The notes below the pieces were generated by a model. The model worked only from the letters and a program-made list of their open reading frames with translations, did not search any database and was not told the DNA's origin. 64,000 bases of DNA from Myxococcales bacterium (GTDB lineage: Bacteria > Myxococcota > B64-G9). The stretch lies in the NCBI GenBank assembly GCA_012798435.1, contig JAAZNF010000051.1, positions 1 to 64,000 of the forward strand, written 5' to 3'. The number at the start of each line of letters is the position of its first letter. The stretch's first letter is position 1. Both the position numbers and the translations under genes were made by a program. This document shows positions 1 through 7,974 of the stretch, one piece after another.

Positions 1-1241
1 GGCTCCGCCACGGGCGCGGGGCCCACCGCCACAGCCTTGAGTTCGGTGGGCTTCGCCTTGGCGGTGCTCACCACCGAGGCCACGCCGCCGGCGATCGGGT
101 CGGGGCAACCCTCGACGCGTTTGAACATGATCGAGGCCATGTTGTAGATCTCGACGCTGGCGCCGAGAAGGTCGGGATCGAGCTGGATTTCGGGCAGCGG
201 GCAGACCTCGCGCGAGCCGACCTTGACCAGGTACACGCCCACCCGGTAGTTGTTGCCCACGCGGGCGATGCCGCCCAGCGCGATGAAGTCCGCGCCGATC
301 TCCTTGCCCTGCTGGGCCACCACGTCGATCACCGAAGGCGGCAGCCGGTTCTTCTGCAGGGCCTCGGCGATCTCGCCCAGGGGGCCGCTGGCCTTCTTGG
401 CGCCGCCCAGCGCGGCCAATACCTGCTTGCGTTGCGTGGAGACGACGGTGACCTTCTCGGCCCAGGTCTGCAAACCTTCCTTCTCCACCCGGATGTAGTG
501 CTCGCCCGGCACCAGCTCCTTGAGCAGGATCGGGGTGGGGCCTACCTTGCGCCCGTCCAAAAACACCATGGCGCCGTCCTCGTTGGCGCCGACCTCCAGC
601 TCGCCACGGGCCTTGAGCAGGAGCTTCTTTCGCAGCGCGTCCACGGTGTTGCGGAACATGGGTGGGTACTTCTCGGGGTCCAGGCTGAGGTCCGGTGCCA
701 GGCGGATGACCTTGATCAGGACCTTGGCGCCTTCCTCGTCGTTGTCGGTGCGGTAGTAGCACACCGCCAGGTTGAGCAACGCCTCCACAATGGGGCCGAA
801 GTCCGTAAGCAACGCCAGGGAGCCCTCGTACTTGTTCACCGCCGCCTGCAGGGCCTTGGCCGCCTCGGCGAACTTGAGCTCGTTGTAGAGCCTCTCGCCG
901 TCCTTACGCAGCTTCTCGGCGGCCTTGAGCTCGGCGTCGGACATGGGCTTCACCGCCGTGGTCACGGTCTCCGGGATGAACACCGGGCCCTTCTGCAACG
1001 ACACTTCCTCGCTGTGCTTGATCTCGTTCTTGATGAGCTCGGTCACCTGGCTGGTGACGTCGGCCGGCGCGCCCTTGAAGACCGCCTGGATGGGGAAGAC
1101 ATAGATCTTGGCCTGGCTGCTGACGGCGGCCTCGGCGACGGTTTGCATCTTTTGGGGGAGCGGTACGCCCAGGAATACGAACAGTGCGGCCAGCACCGCC
1201 GACACCGGCTGGGGCCAGAACTTCCGAACCGACGGCGTCAT
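1..1241 (-). CDS. PEGA-domain envelope protein, C-terminus outside window
   Basis: The reading frame runs off the left edge, so only the first 413 residues are seen. The ATG at 1241-1239 has an AAGGAG Shine-Dalgarno six bases upstream. Residues 1-38 look like a signal peptide or membrane anchor. The next part is helical and TPR-like (KFAEAAKALQAAVNKYEGS). A PEGA domain, a small beta fold common in surface proteins, lies at about residues 210-265 (VFLDGRKVGPTPILLKEL). The rest is mixed alpha/beta and I do not recognise it. The gene is divergent from the TatD gene and has its own promoter about 110 bases upstream. Precise function unknown; a cell-envelope role is inferred from the signal sequence and PEGA domain. 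Confidence 0.8.
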   Translation of the reverse strand, partial: MTPSVRKFWPQPVSAVLAALFVFLGVPLPQKMQTVAEAAVSSQAKIYVFPIQAVFKGAPADVTSQVTELIKNEIKHSEEVSLQKGPVFIPETVTTAVKPMSDAELKAAEKLRKDGERLYNELKFAEAAKALQAAVNKYEGSLALLTDFGPIVEALLNLAVCYYRTDNDEEGAKVLIKVIRLAPDLSLDPEKYPPMFRNTVDALRKKLLLKARGELEVGANEDGAMVFLDGRKVGPTPILLKELVPGEHYIRVEKEGLQTWAEKVTVVSTQRKQVLAALGGAKKASGPLGEIAEALQKNRLPPSVIDVVAQQGKEIGADFIALGGIARVGNNYRVGVYLVKVGSREVCPLPEIQLDPDLLGASVEIYNMASIMFKRVEGCPDPIAGGVASVVSTAKAKPTELKAVAVGPAPVAE

Positions 1242-1357
1242 GGAGGGCTCCTTTCGCTCACGCCCGGAGGCTTGCCGCCCGTCCGGAGCGTCTTTTCCCG
1301 GATCGGACGTTCCGGGAAGAGATTCGGTTCGCCTGCCTTCCGGACCGAGGCGAAGGT

Positions 1358-1387
1358 ACGCTACCAGAACGAACTTTGGCCTGTCAA
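1358..1387 (-). promoter_or_regulatory. Sigma70-like promoter of the PEGA gene
   Basis: On the minus strand a perfect TTGACA (1387-1382) is followed after 18 bases by TAGCGT (1363-1358). The predicted start leaves a leader of about 110 bases that ends in a good AAGGAG ribosome site. Confidence 0.5.
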
Positions 1388-1426
1388 CAAAGGCCCCCCG
1401 GTATTTTCCCCTGGCGGATTTAGCAG

Positions 1427-1455
1427 TTGACCCTCCTTCGGCCGGGCGCTACCAT
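1427..1455 (+). promoter_or_regulatory. Promoter of the TatD-rnr-dgt operon
   Basis: TTGACC (1427-1432), 17 bases, TACCAT (1450-1455). Only eight bases separate the -10 box from the GTG at 1464 and there is no Shine-Dalgarno sequence, so transcription should begin at or within two bases of the start codon (leaderless mRNA). Confidence 0.5.
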
Positions 1456-1463
1456 CGCCGCTC

Positions 1464-2243
1464 GTGTTCATCCCCTTCATCGACGCCCACCTGCACCCGG
1501 AGAGCCGCTCGCAGGAGGATTTCGAACGCTTGCGGGAGGCGGGGTGTCTGGGGGTGGCCGCCCTGGCCGGTGGTGTCGGGGTGTACTCGGAGGCGGTCTG
1601 TCTGCGGGACCACTTCCGTCGCCTGGCCGATATCGACCGCGAGCGGGTTCGTAAGGCCGGTCTCAAGGTCTTTTTGGGTCTGGGTCTGCACCCGGCCGCG
1701 CTCCCGGCCAAGGGTACGGACGAGCTGCTCGCGGATCTTCCGGCCATCCTGAAGGTGAACGGCGCCGCGGCGGTGGGTGAGATCGGACTGGAACGGGCCG
1801 ACGAGACCGAGCGCCGGGTCCTGCGGCTCCAGCTCGACATCGCCGCCGATGCCGGTCTGCCGGCGGTGGTTCATACTCCCCGCGCCGACAAGCGCCGCGT
1901 CCTGGAGGCCACCCTGGACGTCCTGCGCCAGAGCCGCCTGCCGCCGGGGCGCGTCTTGCTGGATCACCTGGACGAGGAGACCATCGATCTCGCTGCGGGC
2001 GCGGGGTGCGCCCTCGGGCTCAGCGTCCACCCGGCCAAGCTCACCCCCACGCGGGCCGCAAGCCTGGTCGGGTCGCGGCCCGAGGCCCGCTGCCTGCTGT
2101 CCTCCGACCTGGGCGCCCGCCCCTCCTGGCTGTTCGCCGTTCCGGCTGCAATCGTGGCCATGCAGGACGCCGGCGTGCCCGATGCCATTGTCCGGGACGC
2201 GGCGGCCGGCCGCGCCGCGGCTTTCTTCTTCGGGGCATCGTGA
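1464..2243 (+). CDS. TatD-family metal-dependent hydrolase
   Basis: A 259-residue TIM-barrel amidohydrolase-type protein; TatD relatives are metal-dependent nucleases. The N-terminal metal site is seen as DAHLHPE, the central acidic site as GEIGLE, a third as VVHTPR, then LLDHLD and the C-terminal SSDLG, in the TatD order. The GTG start is chosen because the HxH strand begins six residues later, and a promoter lies directly upstream. The stop overlaps the GTG of the RNase R gene (GTGA, 2240-2243), so translation is coupled. The protein is a divergent TatD relative: the motifs are right, but the substrate (DNA, RNA or a small molecule) cannot be told. Confidence 0.8.
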   Translation: MFIPFIDAHLHPESRSQEDFERLREAGCLGVAALAGGVGVYSEAVCLRDHFRRLADIDRERVRKAGLKVFLGLGLHPAALPAKGTDELLADLPAILKVNGAAAVGEIGLERADETERRVLRLQLDIAADAGLPAVVHTPRADKRRVLEATLDVLRQSRLPPGRVLLDHLDEETIDLAAGAGCALGLSVHPAKLTPTRAASLVGSRPEARCLLSSDLGARPSWLFAVPAAIVAMQDAGVPDAIVRDAAAGRAAAFFFGAS

Positions 2244-4357
2244 GCGCGCGCTCGGATCAGGAGGTGGCCGGGGCCTTGCTCCACCTGCTGGCCGGCGCGA
2301 GCCGCCCGTTGTCGGTCCCGCGCCTGCTGGGTCTGTTGGGTCTTCGGGCGACCGCCCGGCGCCGGCTGCGCCGGATCTTGCAGGATCTCGCGCGCCAAGG
2401 GCGCATCGAATCCGAGCGGGGGAGGTATCGCGCCGCCGCCGGGCGGAAGCTCGAGGGGATCCTTCAGCCAGGGGAAGGCACCCTGCCATGGCTGGAGACG
2501 GACGACGGACGCTGCACCGGCCCGCTGTGGCTCGGTCCGGCGGGGTGGGCCGGCGCGGTGGTGGGGGACCGGGTCGTGCTCACGCTGTTCGGGCGCTCGG
2601 GCGATCGCCTGCGCGCGCGCGTCGAGCGGGTGCTCTGCCGCGGCTCGCTGCTCCATGTCGGAAGAGTCGCGACCGTCGCGGGCCGGCGGCAGGTGGTCCT
2701 GCTGGATTCCGGCGGCGCTGCGTTGCCCCTGGGCCTTCCTGCCCCCGAACTTCCCGACGGCGTGTACGTTTCGGTGAGCGTGCAAGGCGGCTCGATCCCC
2801 GTGTGCCGGCTGGAGACGGCGCTGGGCCGGCCGGGCACCTTACAGGGCGAGATGGCGCGCCTGTTGTGCGAGGCCGGATTGGATGGCGATTTTCCAGGGG
2901 CGGCCGAGGCCGAGGCCGCCGCCGGCGCCGATCGCCGCCGAGTGGCTGCCCGCAAGGACCTGCGGGATCGCCCGTTCGTCACCATCGATCCCGACGACGC
3001 CAGAGACTTCGACGACGCGGTGTGTGCCGAGCGGGTAAAAAGCGGGTTCCTGCTCCGTGTGGCCATCGCCGACGTGTCCGCCTTCGTAACCCCGGACGGC
3101 GCCATCGAACGCGAGGCGGCGCGGCGCGGGACGAGCGTGTATTTCCCCGGATCGGTGGTGCCCATGTTGCCCCGACGCCTGTCCGAGTCGCTGTGCTGCC
3201 TCTCGCCCGGCCAGGAGCGGGCGGCCCTGGTGGCGGAGCTCATCCTGAGGGGAGGGGAGTGCGCCGGCGGCCGGCTCTTCCCGGCGCTGATCCAGAGCCG
3301 CCGCCGTTTCAGCTACGCCGAAGCGCAGGACATCCTGGACGGTCGGGCCGCGTGCGATGCGGAGCTTGGCCACCAACTCCACACGCTCGCCGACTGCGCC
3401 GCCGAGCTGTGGCACCGCATGAACGAACGCGGCGCGCTGGACCTGGACCTGCCCGAGTCCGACATCCGCCTGGACGATGAGGGCCGTCCGGTGGCGGTGG
3501 CCCCGGCGGTGCGGCACGGCACCTGTCGCATCATCGAAGCCTGCATGGTGGCGGCCAACGAGGCGGTGGCCCGGCTGTTGCGCGATAGCGGCCTCCCGGC
3601 GCTCTACCGGGTTCACCGGCCGCCGGCTCCGCAGTCGATGCGAATTTTCGCCGAGACGGCGCGCGCGCTCGGGCTGCGGCTGCGCCTCCCGCGGGAGCCC
3701 GTTCCGGCGGACCTGGCCCGGGTGGTGCGAGAGATGTCCGCTCATCCCGCGGGCCGGTTCCTGCACGGCCCGCTGCTGCGCAGCCTGATGCCGGCGGAGT
3801 ACAGCGCCTCGTGCGAGATGCACTTCGGCCTGGCCAGCCCGGCCTACCTCCACTTCACCTCGCCCATCCGGCGCTTTCCGGACCTGATGGTGCACCGCCA
3901 GCTCGAGGCGCTGCTCGAATCGGCAGGGCCGGAAGGCGTGGACCTGGCGCACCCTCCTCGTGGCGGAAAATCGCGCTTCGATGGACGAATCGCGGATCGA
4001 GCGGCCCGCGCCGCCACTCGTTTGGAGCGCCGGGCCGCGCAGGCCGAGCGTCAGGCGCGCTGGCTCTACCACGCCGCCTTCCTGGCGGAGCGGATCGGCG
4101 AGACGTTCGAGGGGCGGGTGTGCGCGGTGTCCGAGGCCGGCCTCTTCGTCCGTCTCGAACCCAGCGGGATCGAGGGCTTGCTCCGGCGGGAGGTGCTTGG
4201 AAAAGGTTGGCGCTACGACGAAGGCCGGATACGATACGCCCGCCGCGGCGAACGCCCGGCGCTCACGCTCGGCAGCCCGCTCCGGACGCGCGTGATCCGC
4301 GCCGATCTGGAGAGCCGACGCGTCGAGCTGGATTGGGTCTTTGGAGGAAGCGCATGA
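2240..4357 (+). CDS. rnr: RNase R-type 3'-5' exoribonuclease
   Basis: 705 residues. Residues 1-75 form a winged-helix segment, as in RNase R. OB-fold/cold-shock-like segments follow, then the RNB catalytic domain at about 240-560 and an S1 RNA-binding domain at about 620-690 (FEGRVCAVSEAGLFVRL). The catalytic magnesium cluster is DPDDARDFDDA at residues 250-260. The GTG at 2240 is chosen over upstream in-frame starts because it overlaps the TatD stop and gives the normal RNase R N-terminus. It is expected to degrade structured RNA, including rRNA fragments, in the cytoplasm. The stop overlaps the dGTPase ATG (4354-4357). The domain order fits RNase R better than RNase II. Confidence 0.92.
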   Translation: MSARSDQEVAGALLHLLAGASRPLSVPRLLGLLGLRATARRRLRRILQDLARQGRIESERGRYRAAAGRKLEGILQPGEGTLPWLETDDGRCTGPLWLGPAGWAGAVVGDRVVLTLFGRSGDRLRARVERVLCRGSLLHVGRVATVAGRRQVVLLDSGGAALPLGLPAPELPDGVYVSVSVQGGSIPVCRLETALGRPGTLQGEMARLLCEAGLDGDFPGAAEAEAAAGADRRRVAARKDLRDRPFVTIDPDDARDFDDAVCAERVKSGFLLRVAIADVSAFVTPDGAIEREAARRGTSVYFPGSVVPMLPRRLSESLCCLSPGQERAALVAELILRGGECAGGRLFPALIQSRRRFSYAEAQDILDGRAACDAELGHQLHTLADCAAELWHRMNERGALDLDLPESDIRLDDEGRPVAVAPAVRHGTCRIIEACMVAANEAVARLLRDSGLPALYRVHRPPAPQSMRIFAETARALGLRLRLPREPVPADLARVVREMSAHPAGRFLHGPLLRSLMPAEYSASCEMHFGLASPAYLHFTSPIRRFPDLMVHRQLEALLESAGPEGVDLAHPPRGGKSRFDGRIADRAARAATRLERRAAQAERQARWLYHAAFLAERIGETFEGRVCAVSEAGLFVRLEPSGIEGLLRREVLGKGWRYDEGRIRYARRGERPALTLGSPLRTRVIRADLESRRVELDWVFGGSA

Positions 4358-5415
4358 TCAACATCCGCCGCATGCTGGAGCAGCAGGAGCACGCCACCCT
4401 CCATCCGCGCGCCGCCTTCTCGGACGCCAGCCAGGGGCGGCACCGGCCCGAGCCGCCCTGCTCGCTGCGCCCGGCCTTCCAGCACGATCGGGACAAGATC
4501 CTGCACTCCAAGTCTTTCCGCCGCCTGCTGCACAAGACCCAGGTCTTCCTCTCGCCGCTGGGCGATCACTACCGCACCCGCATGACGCACACCCTGGAGG
4601 TGGCGCAGATCGCGCGCACGCTGGCCCGCGCCCTGCGCCTGAACGAGCAGCTCACCGAGGCCATCGCGCTGGGCCACGATCTGGGGCACACGCCGTTCGG
4701 GCACGCCGGCGAGAGCGTGCTCGATAAGTTGCTCCCCGGCGGGTTCCGCCACTGGACCCAGAGCGTACGGGTGGTCACCGTGCTGGAGCGCGAAGGGCGG
4801 GGCCTCAACCTCACCCGCGAGGTGGTGAACGGCATCGGGCGTCATTCCAAGGGGAAGGGCATGATCCTGGGCGGGGCCGCCGACGAGCTGCCCTTCACCC
4901 TGGAAGGGCAACTGGTCCGAGTGTCGGACATCGTGGCCTACGTCAACCACGATCTGGACGACGCCCTGCGCGGGGGCGTGCTCAAGCTCTCGGACGTGCC
5001 GGCCCGCCTGCTGCGGGTGCTGGGAACGACCCACTCACGGCGCATCCGCCACATGGTGCTGGACATCGTCAAGCACACCGACCTCGACGGGGGCGGGCCG
5101 GTGCGGCTGAGCACCAGCATGGAGGAGGCCCTGGGCGAGATGCGCGCTTTTCTGTACCAGCGGGTGTACGAGAACCCCCGGGTGCACGAGGAGTTCGAGA
5201 AGTGCAGCAAGATGCTCAAGGACATGTTCGAGCTCTTCCTGGAGCGCCCCGAGGCCTTCCTGCGGCACGCGGGCCAGGAGCTGCCGGCCGCCGAGGCGGT
5301 GCGCCGGCGGGTCATCGCCGACTTCATCGCCGGCATGACCGACCGCTACGCCACCAACCTGTACCAGGAGCTGTTCGTCCCCCGGCCCTGGCCCATCCAG
5401 CGCAGCGAACGATGA
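4354..5415 (+). CDS. dgt: dGTPase-like HD-domain triphosphohydrolase
   Basis: 353 residues, the size of the short (type 2) dGTPase-like family. Such enzymes convert dNTPs to deoxynucleosides and triphosphate. The N-terminal segment FRRLLHKTQVF is a family hallmark. The HD metal site is at His108-Asp109 in HDLGHTPFGH, and the earlier metal histidine is in RMTHTLEV. The start overlaps the RNase R stop, so TatD, RNase R and dGTPase form one coupled unit devoted to nucleic-acid and nucleotide breakdown. The frame is open further upstream, but the ATG at 4354 gives the family N-terminus. Confidence 0.9.
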   Translation: MINIRRMLEQQEHATLHPRAAFSDASQGRHRPEPPCSLRPAFQHDRDKILHSKSFRRLLHKTQVFLSPLGDHYRTRMTHTLEVAQIARTLARALRLNEQLTEAIALGHDLGHTPFGHAGESVLDKLLPGGFRHWTQSVRVVTVLEREGRGLNLTREVVNGIGRHSKGKGMILGGAADELPFTLEGQLVRVSDIVAYVNHDLDDALRGGVLKLSDVPARLLRVLGTTHSRRIRHMVLDIVKHTDLDGGGPVRLSTSMEEALGEMRAFLYQRVYENPRVHEEFEKCSKMLKDMFELFLERPEAFLRHAGQELPAAEAVRRRVIADFIAGMTDRYATNLYQELFVPRPWPIQRSER

Positions 5416-5416
5416 G

Positions 5417-5460
5417 AGGGACCCGCCCGCCGGGTTGATTCAGGTGAGGCACCGGTCCCT
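5417..5460 (+). other. Inverted repeat after the dGTPase stop
   Basis: A perfect 7-bp inverted repeat, AGGGACC (5417-5423) and GGTCCCT (5454-5460), encloses 30 bases that can form an alternative CCCG/CGGG hairpin. It starts one base after the dGTPase stop. No T tract follows, so it is not a canonical intrinsic terminator. The rest of the 187-base gap (5416-5602) shows nothing I can interpret. Confidence 0.25.
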
Positions 5461-5602
5461 GCGGCACATACCCGCCAGTGGCCAAACGAACCAGCGTTCC
5501 TCCTCCCAATGGCAGCCCGCCCCCGGCCTTTTCAACTTGCTTTTCAGGAGATGAGGGGATTGAAGGGGCCTTTGCGATTCGGATCGAATCCAGGCGATGC
5601 TC

Positions 5603-6835
5603 TCAGTCGCACTCGGACGCCTGAGGCTCGGGGGTGGAATCCGTCACGCCAGCGAGGTGGGCGGCGTGCCCACCCGGGGCGGCGCAGAAGTAGGTGCTGC
5701 GGATGGAGGAGTCGCTGGGTTCGTTTCCCACGCAGGTGTCGTAGAATGTACACTTCTTGGATCCGCTGCCGCACTTCTGGCTGTCGCAGTCGTAGTCGTT
5801 GCTGCACGAGGAGGCCGAGTCGCCGGACACGCTGGCCCAGGCGGACATGTTGTGCCGGTCACCGTCGGGGCCCTTGGCCACGAAGGTGTCGTCGCAGCCA
5901 CCCATGTCGCAGTGGTGGTGGGTTCGCATCCCCCTGCAGTTCCCCTCGTTGTAGGGGATGCACACGGCGCTCTGGGCCTTGGAGCAGCAGAAGCTCTCGC
6001 AGTCGAAGTTGTAGAGGCAGCCCTCGCCGTCGGCCAGGTGGCGGCGGCAGCGGCTCGTGTTCCCATCGGCAAAGCAGCCGAAGACGCAGGCGTGGAGGCG
6101 GTTGCCCACGCCGCCCAACAACACGCAGTCCCCGCTCTGGCAGGTCCCGTCCCACGGGCAGTGGAACTGCAGGTTGGTCGAGTTGTAGCAGCGGTTGTCG
6201 GACACCGGGCCGGTCTCGTCCTTGAGCGCGCAGGCGAACCGGGCTCCGGCTTCGCGGGCGGCCTGCCAGTCCCAGGTCGCGCCTCGATCCAGACTGGCGC
6301 AGATGAAGGGATCGCCGCACGTGCCCGTCAGGCACTGCTCCGGCGCGCCGCACGACTCCGGGAAGCAGCACCACACGTCACCGCGGTGCTGGCAGGAGAG
6401 CACGTCACCGCAGTCGAGGCACTGTGGGCCGCAGTGGTGCTGGATCACGCACTGCTCGCAGGCGGGGCCGCCCGAGGCGGCCTCGTTGCAATAACGACCC
6501 GGCAGGCAGCCACCGCAGGGATCCGTGTCCGGCCCGCCGTCGCCGCCACCATCCTGCCCGTCCTCGCCCGCGTCGTTGTCCGGCCCGACGTCGTCCGGAC
6601 CGCCGTCGGCAGCGTCCGCGCCGTCGTCGAAGGCGTCCGGTCCGCCATCTCCGTCCAGGGCGGGTTCGGACCCGGGGCGCACGCAGCGCTTGCTGACCGG
6701 GTCGCAGGTCAGGCCGTCCGGGCACACCGCCCCCGGCGCGCAGATGAGGTTCTCGTAGGCCGGGTCGTAATGGCAGCAAACGCCGAGCACGCCGATCGCC
6801 GCAACCCCAAAGAACATGAACACCGCACAGCGCAT
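5603..6835 (-). CDS. Cys-rich secreted protein or lipoprotein
   Basis: 410 residues. The ATG at 6835 is preferred over an upstream in-frame start because GGAG lies ten bases before it and the protein then begins with a clean signal sequence (MRCAVFMFFGVAAIGVLG) ending in Cys-Cys. The first Cys (residue 20) could be lipidated, although LGVC is an imperfect lipobox. An Asp/Gly-rich acidic linker follows at about residues 60-105, then a Cys-rich domain with closely spaced pairs such as CSNDYDC, CESFCC and CGGCLPGRYC. It is probably disulphide-bonded and surface exposed. I do not recognise the family; similar Cys-rich proteins are frequent in Myxococcota. Confidence 0.75.
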   Translation of the reverse strand: MRCAVFMFFGVAAIGVLGVCCHYDPAYENLICAPGAVCPDGLTCDPVSKRCVRPGSEPALDGDGGPDAFDDGADAADGGPDDVGPDNDAGEDGQDGGGDGGPDTDPCGGCLPGRYCNEAASGGPACEQCVIQHHCGPQCLDCGDVLSCQHRGDVWCCFPESCGAPEQCLTGTCGDPFICASLDRGATWDWQAAREAGARFACALKDETGPVSDNRCYNSTNLQFHCPWDGTCQSGDCVLLGGVGNRLHACVFGCFADGNTSRCRRHLADGEGCLYNFDCESFCCSKAQSAVCIPYNEGNCRGMRTHHHCDMGGCDDTFVAKGPDGDRHNMSAWASVSGDSASSCSNDYDCDSQKCGSGSKKCTFYDTCVGNEPSDSSIRSTYFCAAPGGHAAHLAGVTDSTPEPQASECD

Positions 6836-6966
6836 GGCATTTCTCCTACCGCAAGGCACGACCGCCACTCGACGGCGCTCCCGCTCGCGCTGGCAGGTGG
6901 GGCCCCGCGGTCGGACGCGCCAAGAGATGCCCGCGCAGATGCCAATCGATACGGGATGGCATGATC

Positions 6967-7947
6967 TCAGAACCTCAAGCGTGCCCCGACGCCCAGGCCC
7001 GCCGGCACGATGGTGACGCCGGACGAATCCGCGTCGTCTTCGAAAAAGAAAAACAGCACCGCACCCGTCAGGGCCGCCGCGCCGGCCACGCCGAAGAGCA
7101 CGTTGGCGGCGAGCGCGTAGTTCTTGCCCTGGCGGTCGCGATCCGGGTCGAACTGGTGCTGGGCGGACGGATCGTAGGACATCTCGTCGGCGATGCCTTG
7201 GGACATCACGCCGAAGGTCAACCCCAGCGCCCCGGAGACCAGGCCCGTTCCCAACGAGAGCATCGAGGCCCAGTGCCGCGTGAAGAACCCTCGCGACGAA
7301 GCCTTCTCCTCGATCTGCGGAGGCTCGGGCGGACGCTCGACGACGGTGCGGGCCGGAGGGGGAGGCGGGGCCGGGCGGACTGGAGTTGGAGACGGTGCCG
7401 GTTCAGAAGGTGAGGCGATCAGCGGCTGGGTGCGGTTTTCCAGCAGGGCCTGCAAGCTGCCGGCGGCGCCGCCGGCCAGAAGCTCGGCCAGAGTCCCTTC
7501 GGAACGCACGCTGAGCTTTCCGGGGGGATCGCCCGCGTCCAGCCGGAGCAGCTCGAGCCGGAGCGAGTTGGGAGTTGGCATCCGCAGGTTGGCCACCAGC
7601 AATCGGGAGACGCCGAGCAACTTGGCCAGGTCCACCAGGCATGCTTCGGTACCGCCGCAGCCCGTAAGCGATCGGTCGGCTTCCTTCAGCTTGGCCTCGG
7701 CGGCGGCACGGGGCATGATGCGGACGTCGGTGCGGTGATCGAGACTTTCGGACAGGGCCTTGTCCAAAGAGGTGGCATCGCCGGCCAAGACCGCCGGATC
7801 GGCCAGGAAGAACCAGGCGCACAACGGCGCGTTGGGATCGACCACCGGCACCAGGTCGAGCGCGGCGTCGTCCTCCTGCGCCTGGACGCCGGGAGGAGTG
7901 GGGAGAAGAGCGGAGATGATCAACAATCCCCATGCGGGCGCGCGCAT
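6967..7947 (-). CDS. Secreted protein with Pro-rich linker and two C-terminal membrane segments
   Basis: 326 residues, ATG at 7947 with a GGAGG site. Residues 1-23 are a signal peptide ending QAQ. The N-terminal 150 residues are globular, with CAWFFLADPAVL and CGGTEACLVDLAKLLGV; this resembles the nucleotide-free 'DUF-type' periplasmic sensor domains of myxobacteria but cannot be named. A Pro-rich linker (about 180-210) leads to two hydrophobic segments (LSLGTGLVSGALGLTFGV and ALAANVLFGVAGAAALTGAV). It may be an operon with the downstream Cys-rich gene, 131 bases away. Function unknown. Confidence 0.7.
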   Translation of the reverse strand: MRAPAWGLLIISALLPTPPGVQAQEDDAALDLVPVVDPNAPLCAWFFLADPAVLAGDATSLDKALSESLDHRTDVRIMPRAAAEAKLKEADRSLTGCGGTEACLVDLAKLLGVSRLLVANLRMPTPNSLRLELLRLDAGDPPGKLSVRSEGTLAELLAGGAAGSLQALLENRTQPLIASPSEPAPSPTPVRPAPPPPPARTVVERPPEPPQIEEKASSRGFFTRHWASMLSLGTGLVSGALGLTFGVMSQGIADEMSYDPSAQHQFDPDRDRQGKNYALAANVLFGVAGAAALTGAVLFFFFEDDADSSGVTIVPAGLGVGARLRF

Positions 7948-7974
7948 GCGAGGCCTCCTCGAACGAATTCCATC

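Noticed and set aside
432-1430. Plus-strand 332-codon frame opposite the PEGA gene
   Set aside because: It has no recognisable motif and overlaps the minus-strand gene, which has signal, PEGA domain, promoter and ribosome site.
5520-5602. Possible tRNA because of a GATCGAATCC T-loop-like stretch
   Set aside because: No acceptor stem, anticodon arm or D-loop can be folded around it.
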